Below are positions 13,885 through 19,186 of a stretch of DNA of 19,186 nt, piece by piece. Positions within the stretch are counted from its first letter, which is position 1, and every line of letters starts with the position of its first letter. A model generated the notes under the pieces. It saw only the letters and a list, made by a program, of their open reading frames with translations. It ran no database searches and had not been told where the DNA came from. The position numbers and the translations under genes are program-made. Origin of the DNA: Deltaproteobacteria bacterium (GTDB lineage: Bacteria > Desulfobacterota_B > Binatia > UBA9968); NCBI GenBank assembly GCA_016193385.1, contig JACPSF010000073.1:1-19186 (forward strand). The letters run 5' to 3'.

Positions 13885-15329
13885 TATAGTCTCTCAATAA
13901 TTCGATAAGTCCGACTTTTCGGCTTGAAGGGGGCCACGATTCCGAATTTCACCAGAGCGCGGACCTCCCGGTAGGCGGTATCCCGGTCCACTTCTCCGAC
14001 GCGCTGGTAATTCGCGGTGGAAAACATTTTCCCGTGCGAATAGGCGTAGGCGAGAAGCCTCCTCTGGCGAAAGTTAACCGGAAAGGCGCTAAACTGGTTG
14101 AGCCACACCAGGGTTGCTTCGTCGTAAATCGGGGTGTTGCGCAGGGTAACGGCGAAAAAAAAGCCCTCGATCGAGAACTCCGGAGGCCTGAGCCCGTACT
14201 GCTCCATTTCCTGAAACATGCGCGGAATTCCCTCACCCATCTCGCGCAAATAGCCGAGGTCCGCCAGAACCCGAACCAGCAAAGGATTGCGCGAGAAGTG
14301 GACTCGCTTCTGCTGGCGCAGCTGGTCGATCGTGACCGGCGAGGGAGGGAGTCCGGGGCTGCGCACCTCGATCCGATCGTCGAACATCCATACTTCCACT
14401 GGCGCGCCGCTCAGGCTGTAGTCGCGGTGTGCCACCGCGTTGACCAGCGCTTCCTGCCAGGCGAAGGTGGGGTATTCCATCCGCTCGCGGAAAAACAGGT
14501 CGTGCAGAATCGTCCGTTCCCGGATATGCTCTCTGATCCGGCCGACGGCCTCATCGATCAGGTGGTACAGCGGGGCTTCGAAGCGGATTCGCTTGACGAC
14601 GTTCAGGGCGCTTCCGTGCTGCCGCTCGGTGCCTTCGTATTTGACGAACTCGATGCCACAACGAGGATGCCAGCGAGTGGGATCCTTTCCGAAGAGCAGC
14701 AGCGCCGCCATGGTGAGGGCGGGTTTTTCGCGCGAGTGGTCGACGAGATGATACGCCTGCGCGAGGAGGGTCTGCGAATCGCGCGGGTCCTGGATTTTCT
14801 CCGCCAACCGCGCCACGCCATCGCCGTCCAGATCGTCCCAGGCCGCATCGATGACATGCTGCCGCTCATAGATGAAGGATGTTTTTGCTTCTTTGAGCTT
14901 CTGAACCTGTTCGGCCGGCAACGATGGGTTTTCGGCGGCGATGCGGTAAAAGGAGCGCCCGCCGGCGAGCCGGTACACCTCCGGCCCCGAGCTCAAGTCG
15001 AATTTGAGGAGCAAGAGGTTTCCCAGACGCATGCGCTCGCAGGAAGCGGAGAGGGGAGGAAGAACCAGGGTTTGGGCTGCATGGATCAGGATTTGGATTT
15101 CTTCGGGAGGATAGGGAATGCCGGTCACGGTTTTGTCGGGTTCCACCCCGACCACCAGGGTCCCGCCGTCGGAATTCGCCATCCCCACCAGCAGGCGGGC
15201 GATCTCCCGTGCAAGCTCCTCGTTGCGCTTCTTCTGCCCTCCACCTTTTTTGTATTCGTAGGCGCTGAGGAATTCGAGAAATTGTCCCCGTTCTTTCCTG
15301 AGCAGGAGTCCCAACTCGTCTGCTTGCAT
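13884..15329 (-). CDS. Schlafen/AlbA_2-domain protein with HATPase_c_4-like region and C-terminal winged helix
   Basis: A 481-residue cytosolic protein. Residues about 15-135 match the AlbA_2 (Schlafen) domain: EFLSAYEYKK, then REIARLLVGMANSDGGTLVVG with the typical GGTLVVGV strand. Residues about 285-385 match the ATP-binding HATPase_c_4 region common behind AlbA_2, with AWQEALVNAVAHRDY (Glu293, Asn297) and a glycine box at MGEGIPRM (364-371). The C-terminal 75 residues look like a winged helix (RQRRLLAYAYSHGKMFSTANYQ, RDTAYREVRALVKFGIV). Such proteins are annotated as transcriptional regulators or RecG-like ATP-binding proteins; some relatives belong to defence systems. No clear ribosome binding site precedes ATG 15329. 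It lies between a peptidase and a methyltransferase, all on one strand. Confidence 0.85.
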   Translation of the reverse strand: MQADELGLLLRKERGQFLEFLSAYEYKKGGGQKKRNEELAREIARLLVGMANSDGGTLVVGVEPDKTVTGIPYPPEEIQILIHAAQTLVLPPLSASCERMRLGNLLLLKFDLSSGPEVYRLAGGRSFYRIAAENPSLPAEQVQKLKEAKTSFIYERQHVIDAAWDDLDGDGVARLAEKIQDPRDSQTLLAQAYHLVDHSREKPALTMAALLLFGKDPTRWHPRCGIEFVKYEGTERQHGSALNVVKRIRFEAPLYHLIDEAVGRIREHIRERTILHDLFFRERMEYPTFAWQEALVNAVAHRDYSLSGAPVEVWMFDDRIEVRSPGLPPSPVTIDQLRQQKRVHFSRNPLLVRVLADLGYLREMGEGIPRMFQEMEQYGLRPPEFSIEGFFFAVTLRNTPIYDEATLVWLNQFSAFPVNFRQRRLLAYAYSHGKMFSTANYQRVGEVDRDTAYREVRALVKFGIVAPFKPKSRTYRIIERL

Positions 15330-15366
15330 GACAATAAGTTAAGTAACCAATCGGCGGTCGACCATC

Positions 15367-15399
15367 AGCTTTCAGCTTTTACTCTGATAGCTGAGAGCT
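15367..15399. repeat. Inverted repeat overlapping the PepT-like stop codon
   Basis: AGCTTTCAGC (15367-15376) and GCTGAGAGCT (15390-15399) pair with one mismatch around a 13-base loop. The right arm overlaps the TAG stop of the peptidase gene on the minus strand. It resembles the 'agctttcagctgatagctga' class of intergenic repeats and might act as a weak terminator; no clear U-run follows. Confidence 0.55.
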
Positions 15400-16549
15400 A
15401 AGAGCCTCCCGCGGCGTTCAGGCGCACGATCTCCAGGACCATCTGCGCGGAGAGATAGAGATCCTTGAGATCAAGCCACTCCTTGACCGTATGGATCTCC
15501 CGCATCCCCGTGGAAAGATTCGCGACCTCAAGCCCTTTCCGGTTGAATACATTGGCGTCGCAGCCGCCGCCCGTCGCCATCGTTCTGACCTCGATTCCAA
15601 GATTCTCGGCCGCGCTGCGGACGAGCCGGACGATCCCCGATCCCTCCGGGACATCCATGCGATCGTATTCCCGCGCGACCCTAGACTCCACCGAGGCGCG
15701 AACCCGGCGTCCGTCGACCTCCAGCGAATAGCGCGAGGCGGCTTCTTCGAGGCACTGGAGCATGTGGCGGGTCTGTTGTTCCAGTTTGTCCTCGCTGTGG
15801 CTTCGCGCCTCCCCCCGAAGTCGGACGGAGTTCGGGACGATGTTGACAGCCATCCCGCCTTCGATCACGCCGATGTTTGCCGTCGTTTCCTCGTCGATCC
15901 TTCCCAGCCTCATCCTGCTGATCCCGTCTGCGGCCACCCGGATCGCGTTGATTCCCTTCTCGGGGCAGACCCCGGCGTGGGCCTCGAGGCCGCGCACGAC
16001 AAATTCCACATGGTTCGCTGCCGGAGCTTTAGTGAAGAGAAAACCCACGGAGTCGCTGTCCAATACAAGGCCGGTGCGCGCCCGGAGCCGCGCGACGTCC
16101 AGACACTTGGCGCCGACCAGGCCGGCCTCCTCGCAGATGGTGAAAACGACATCGATATCAGCGCAGGGAATACGGTCCTCGCGGAGCACGCGTAAAACTT
16201 CACAGATAATGGCGACCCCGCTCTTATCATCGCCGCCGAGCACAGTGCGTCCGTCGCTGCGCAGAATGTCTCCCTCCAGCACGGGAACCACGCCTTCACC
16301 GGGGACCACGGTGTCCATGTGAGCGCAGAGAAGAAGCGGTTTCGCGCCCGGCACTTCGCCCCGGAAATGGGCGATCACATTGCCCACGTTCCCGCCGATT
16401 CTGTCCCCGGCGTCGTCAATCGATACCCCGGCGCCCAGCTCTTCCATCTCCCGTTTGAGCCGCATGGCGATCGCATACTCCTTGCGTGACAGGCTATCGA
16501 TCTTGACCAGCTCGATCAGCAGATTTTTAAGTCGGTCCTTCCGAATCAA
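15398..16549 (-). CDS. M20 family peptidase, tripeptidase T (PepT)-like
   Basis: A 383-residue cytosolic dizinc aminopeptidase-type enzyme. Every expected ligand is visible: His77 with Asp79 (CAHMDT), the bridging Asp in LGGDDKSG (107/108), the base Glu140 and ligand Glu141 (CEEAG), Asp164 (LDSDS) and His353 (EIHTVKEW). The lid domain carries GLEAHAGVCPEKGINAI. These fit the PepT/M20B group, which removes N-terminal residues from short peptides; the exact substrate is inferred. The start is TTG at 16549 with GTAGGTGA just upstream. It follows the E2 gene by 44 bases, in which a 12-base palindrome lies, so it may be cotranscribed. Its complete site contrasts with the altered one in the M20-fold protein at 8983-10230. 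Confidence 0.92.
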   Translation of the reverse strand: MIRKDRLKNLLIELVKIDSLSRKEYAIAMRLKREMEELGAGVSIDDAGDRIGGNVGNVIAHFRGEVPGAKPLLLCAHMDTVVPGEGVVPVLEGDILRSDGRTVLGGDDKSGVAIICEVLRVLREDRIPCADIDVVFTICEEAGLVGAKCLDVARLRARTGLVLDSDSVGFLFTKAPAANHVEFVVRGLEAHAGVCPEKGINAIRVAADGISRMRLGRIDEETTANIGVIEGGMAVNIVPNSVRLRGEARSHSEDKLEQQTRHMLQCLEEAASRYSLEVDGRRVRASVESRVAREYDRMDVPEGSGIVRLVRSAAENLGIEVRTMATGGGCDANVFNRKGLEVANLSTGMREIHTVKEWLDLKDLYLSAQMVLEIVRLNAAGGS

Positions 16550-16579
16550 AGTTCACCTACCCTCTATGTGCAATGCGCG

Positions 16580-16591
16580 CCCGCCGGCGGG
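16580..16591. repeat. Perfect GC palindrome CCCGCCGGCGGG after the E2 stop
   Basis: A 12-base perfect palindrome placed three bases beyond the E2 stop codon on the minus strand. It can form a short strong stem only as a cruciform or with a tiny loop, and no U-run follows, so it is at best a pause or mRNA-end signal between the dehydrogenase genes and the peptidase gene. Confidence 0.35.
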
Positions 16592-16593
16592 AG

Positions 16594-17799
16594 CTACGTC
16601 CCTTCGATCAGCATCAGGTCGGGATCCTCGAGATGGCGGATCACCACGTTCAAAAACCGTCCGGCCTCGACCCCGTCGATAACCCTATGATCGAACACCA
16701 GGGAAAGGGGCATGATCTTTCTGATTGCGATTTGACCCTCACGAATGACCGGTCTGTCCTCGATCTTTCCTATCCCGAGGATGGCCACTTCCGGATAGTT
16801 GATGATCGGTGTCCCATAGGAGGCCCCAAATACCCCGTAGTTGGTAATCGTAAACGTGCTTCCCTTTAGCTCGGGCAGTTCAATCTTCCTCGACCTCGCC
16901 TTTTCTCCAAGTACCCCCATCTCCGTGGCCAGATCCAACATGGTTTTCTGGTCGGCCTCCTTGATCACGAAGACCATCAAGCCATCGGCTGTGTCCACCG
17001 CAAGCCCGATATTATAGTACTTCTTGAGGATGATCACCCCAAGTTCATCATCCAGAGTGGCGTTTAGCCGGGGGTGCGCCTTCAGGGCCGGAATTACCGC
17101 TTTGATGACAAAAGGGAGGTAAGTTAACTTGATTCCCTTTTGCTCGGCCACCTTCCTCTCTTTCGCCCTTACTTTTTCCAGATCCGTGATGTCAGCATCC
17201 TCCCAGATGGTTACGTCGGCCACGCGCAAGGAGGCCTCGGCCAGATGCTTTGCAATGGCACGGCGCAAGCCCCGAAGTGGAACTCTTTCCACCCGGCCGT
17301 AAGAGTCGGAGTCCTCAGCAGGCTTGGCCCGCAGCTTGCCGGCGGCCCGTTCCACATCCTCTCTGGTGGTTCTGCCGCCCGGGCCGGTTCCTTTCACCTT
17401 TGTCAAATCCACCCGGAGCTCCTTGGCCATGAGCCGGATAGCAGGTGTCGCCAGAACGGCCGATGGTGTCGCGATCTCCTCAGCGGTCTGCAAAATGCCG
17501 ACCACCGTGCCGCTATCTTCCTTCCAAGGCTGCTCGGCAACAGATGGTTCGGTTGCCTCTTCAATGGTCGACAGCAGATCTCCCACTTTAACAATATCTC
17601 CTTGGGCTGCATGGTGCTTCACGACTTTCCCGCTGTGAGGAGAGGGGAGGGTAACGAGGGCTTTATCCGTCTCAATCTCAACCAGGTCCTGATCCTCTTT
17701 GACCCGGTCCCCCTCTTTGACCAGCCACTTGACAATTTCCGCCTCGGTGATCCCCTCGCCGACGTCAGGCAGTTTGAACTCTTTTACGGCCGCCGCCAT
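16594..17799 (-). CDS. 2-oxoacid dehydrogenase complex E2, dihydrolipoamide acyltransferase
   Basis: A 401-residue core enzyme of a pyruvate, branched-chain 2-oxoacid or acetoin dehydrogenase complex; it moves the acyl group from lipoamide to coenzyme A. Residues 7-80 are a single lipoyl domain with Lys46 in ETDKA as the lipoylated residue. A linker follows, then the E1/E3-binding domain (about 117-153, TPAIRLMAKE, KGTGPGGRTTREDV), a second linker, and the catalytic domain (about 170-401) with the active-site motif DHRVIDG (His371, Asp375, Gly376). All domains have normal size. It starts 15 bases after the E1beta stop. Which 2-oxoacid is used cannot be fixed from E2; the E1 genes next to it do not settle it. 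Confidence 0.95.
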   Translation of the reverse strand: MAAAVKEFKLPDVGEGITEAEIVKWLVKEGDRVKEDQDLVEIETDKALVTLPSPHSGKVVKHHAAQGDIVKVGDLLSTIEEATEPSVAEQPWKEDSGTVVGILQTAEEIATPSAVLATPAIRLMAKELRVDLTKVKGTGPGGRTTREDVERAAGKLRAKPAEDSDSYGRVERVPLRGLRRAIAKHLAEASLRVADVTIWEDADITDLEKVRAKERKVAEQKGIKLTYLPFVIKAVIPALKAHPRLNATLDDELGVIILKKYYNIGLAVDTADGLMVFVIKEADQKTMLDLATEMGVLGEKARSRKIELPELKGSTFTITNYGVFGASYGTPIINYPEVAILGIGKIEDRPVIREGQIAIRKIMPLSLVFDHRVIDGVEAGRFLNVVIRHLEDPDLMLIEGT

Positions 17800-17814
17800 A
17801 TCCGGTTTATAGAA

Positions 17815-18792
17815 TCAGAATCTCATGACCCTGCCGATGGCTTCAGTCACTCTTTCGGCATTGGGAAGGTAGTGCTGTTCCAGTTTGGGAAGCGGCATGA
17901 CCGTGTCATATCCGGTAACTCGCTCCACCGGCGCCTCCAGATAGAGCAGGGCGCTTTCGTTGATCCGCGCGACGAGTTCCGCCCCCAGGCCGCAGGTGCG
18001 GGGCGCCTCATGCACGATTACCGCCCGCTTGGTTTTTTTGACCGATTCGATGATCGTCCGGGTGTCCAGCGGGGAAAGGGTCCTGAGGTCGATGACCTCG
18101 GAATGTATCCCTCTCTCTCCCATGAGAGCGGCCGCTTTGAGGGTTGGCTGGAGCATGGCTCCCCAGGCAATCAAGGTATTGTCCTTCCCCTCTGTGGCAA
18201 TGCGGGCCTGCCCGAGCGGAATCGTATATTCCTCCTCCGGGACCTCTTCCTTGAGGGCACGATAAACCCGTTTCGGTTCCATAAAAATTACCGGGTCCGG
18301 ATCGCGGATAGCGGAGACCAGGAGGCCTTTGGCCTCGTATGGGGTGGAGGGGACGACAACTTTGAGCCCCGGCGTGTGCACGAAAAGCGCCTCGTTGCTC
18401 TCCGAATGGTGCTCGGGCGCCCGAATCCCTCCTCCGTAAGGAACCCTGACCACCAGCGGGCAATGATATCTCCCTCGGGATCTGGTTCGGATGCGGGAAG
18501 CGTGGGAGATGAGCTGCTCCATCGCGGCATAGATGAATCCCTCGAACTGAATCTCCACCACAGGCCTCAGGCCATAAGCGGCCATGCCGATCGACACGCC
18601 GACGATGGCCGACTCAGACAAAGGAGTGTCCGCGACCCTTCCGTCGCCAAATTTCTCATACAGCCCCTGGGTGACCCTAAAGACACCGCCGTTTTTCCCC
18701 ACGTCTTCGCCCAGTACGACCACTCTCGCGTCCCGTTCCATTTCCTGTGCTAAAGCGAGGTTAATCGCCTCGACCATCGTCAGTTTAGCCAT
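17815..18792 (-). CDS. 2-oxoacid dehydrogenase E1 component, beta subunit
   Basis: A 325-residue transketolase-like subunit that forms the alpha2beta2 thiamine-diphosphate decarboxylase with the product of the gene upstream. Typical segments are the N-terminal AINLALAQEMERDARVVVLGEDVG, RVADTPLSE with Glu60 in the position that activates thiamine diphosphate, GFIYAAMEQLISHASRIR, the GGGIRAPEHHSES loop and the C-terminal transketolase domain (VIDLRTLSPLDTRTI, HEAPRTCGLGAEL). Length is normal for the family. The start at 18792 follows the E1alpha stop by 17 bases and GAGCGG serves as a modest ribosome binding site. The gene order E1alpha, E1beta, E2 is that of pdhA-pdhB-pdhC and bkdAA-bkdAB-bkdB operons; no E3 gene is inside the window. 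Confidence 0.95.
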   Translation of the reverse strand: MAKLTMVEAINLALAQEMERDARVVVLGEDVGKNGGVFRVTQGLYEKFGDGRVADTPLSESAIVGVSIGMAAYGLRPVVEIQFEGFIYAAMEQLISHASRIRTRSRGRYHCPLVVRVPYGGGIRAPEHHSESNEALFVHTPGLKVVVPSTPYEAKGLLVSAIRDPDPVIFMEPKRVYRALKEEVPEEEYTIPLGQARIATEGKDNTLIAWGAMLQPTLKAAALMGERGIHSEVIDLRTLSPLDTRTIIESVKKTKRAVIVHEAPRTCGLGAELVARINESALLYLEAPVERVTGYDTVMPLPKLEQHYLPNAERVTEAIGRVMRF

Positions 18793-18809
18793 GTCATCCG
18801 CTCAGTTCG

Positions 18810-19186
18810 TTAGGGGTTGGGTCGCCCGTCGCTGCCGAACAAATGCTCCATCTGTTCTTTGAGGTCTTCGGGGAGTTCAGCGAACGTGTAACGAAAAATG
18901 TCTCTCGGGTCGGGTGGAGGAATCGCCTCTTCTTCTGCCACCGCCGCTTCGACCTGCTCCCGCGATTCCAAGGCGACTCGGTGATCATACGCTTCGTCCC
19001 ACAGCCCTTTTTTCCCCATGTATCTTTTCAGCCGGTCTATGGGGTCCTTTTCGCGCCACTCGCGAACCTCTTCCACCGTCCGGTAGCGCGTAGCATCATC
19101 GGCCGTGGTATGGTCGCCGATCCGGTAGGTGACGCATTCGATCAGGGTCGGGCCCTGCCCCACCCGGGCGCGACCGAGCGCCTCAT
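18810..19186 (-). CDS. 2-oxoacid dehydrogenase E1 component, alpha subunit (3' part)
   Basis: Only the C-terminal part of about 125 residues is in the window; the frame stays open to the edge. The sequence EALGRARVGQGPTLIECVTY followed by RIGDHTTADDATRYR, then VREWREKDPIDRLKRYM and a final acidic helix region, is the conserved C-terminal portion of thiamine-diphosphate E1alpha subunits of the pyruvate/branched-chain type. The His-containing GDHTTADD loop belongs to the region around the phosphorylation loop and cofactor site. The GTG at 19163 lies inside the protein and is not the start. The N-terminal thiamine-binding motif is outside the window, so completeness cannot be judged. Confidence 0.92.
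   Translation of the reverse strand, partial: EALGRARVGQGPTLIECVTYRIGDHTTADDATRYRTVEEVREWREKDPIDRLKRYMGKKGLWDEAYDHRVALESREQVEAAVAEEEAIPPPDPRDIFRYTFAELPEDLKEQMEHLFGSDGRPNP

Noticed and set aside
14034..15401. A 455-codon plus-strand frame opposite the Schlafen-like gene
   Set aside because: It is the antisense shadow of a gene with clear AlbA_2 and ATP-binding motifs; no domain signal of its own.
17140..18753. A 537-codon plus-strand frame opposite the E2 and E1beta genes
   Set aside because: It spans two well-supported minus-strand genes and their border; a codon-bias artefact.
1..19186. CRISPR array, tRNA, rRNA, transposase or integrase
   Set aside because: No regularly spaced repeats, no cloverleaf-like sequence, no conserved rRNA segment and no DDE or tyrosine recombinase motif was seen on either strand.

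Overview
The window reads as chromosome from an uncultured, moderately GC-rich bacterium of the soil or subsurface type. That guess rests only on gene content: NMT1/TauA-like binding proteins, an LLM-class oxidoreductase, several M20 hydrolases and a decayed Fe3+/polyamine-type ABC operon. This mix is common in candidate deltaproteobacterial, Tectomicrobia-like or Rokubacteria-like genomes. No marker gene is present, so the lineage is not established. I see no rRNA, tRNA, CRISPR array, transposase or integrase.

Layout. (1) 1-733: a hairpin-rich stretch without a convincing gene, then a small alpha/beta-barrel-like protein with a strong ribosome binding site. (2) 819-2452: the first copy of a small BFD-like [2Fe-2S]/zinc-ribbon protein on the minus strand, a palindrome-rich gap, and an LLM-class flavin/F420 oxidoreductase. 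(3) 2579-7429, minus strand: an operon of permease, ATPase, binding protein and a triple-RidA protein. It looks decayed, because the permease lacks its 5' end and the binding protein has an internal deletion with a frameshift. (4) 7450-7659: a truncated second copy of the BFD/zinc-ribbon gene, lying exactly where the permease loses its 5' end. (5) 7938-12055, plus strand: an NMT1/TauA-like binding protein, an M20-fold hydrolase with degenerate metal ligands, and a natural ATPase-permease fusion. (6) 12069-19186, all minus strand: the 3' part of a 2-oxoacid dehydrogenase operon (E1alpha, E1beta, E2), a PepT-like M20 peptidase, a Schlafen/AlbA_2 regulator-like protein, an ASMT-like O-methyltransferase, the third and intact BFD/zinc-ribbon copy, and a small unrecognised fragment.

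How the parts may work together. The plus-strand operon looks like uptake of a small organic substrate linked to an amidohydrolase-fold protein. The minus-strand operon at 2.6-7.4 kb once linked uptake to Rid-type imine/enamine handling. The E1alpha-E1beta-E2 genes make a lipoamide-linked oxidative decarboxylation complex.

The most unusual feature is the small BFD/zinc-ribbon gene, present three times in under 12 kb at roughly 92% nucleotide identity between the two intact copies. One copy is an internal-deletion derivative sitting at a rearrangement junction. This suggests a dispersed, possibly mobile, gene unit with no visible mobility gene.
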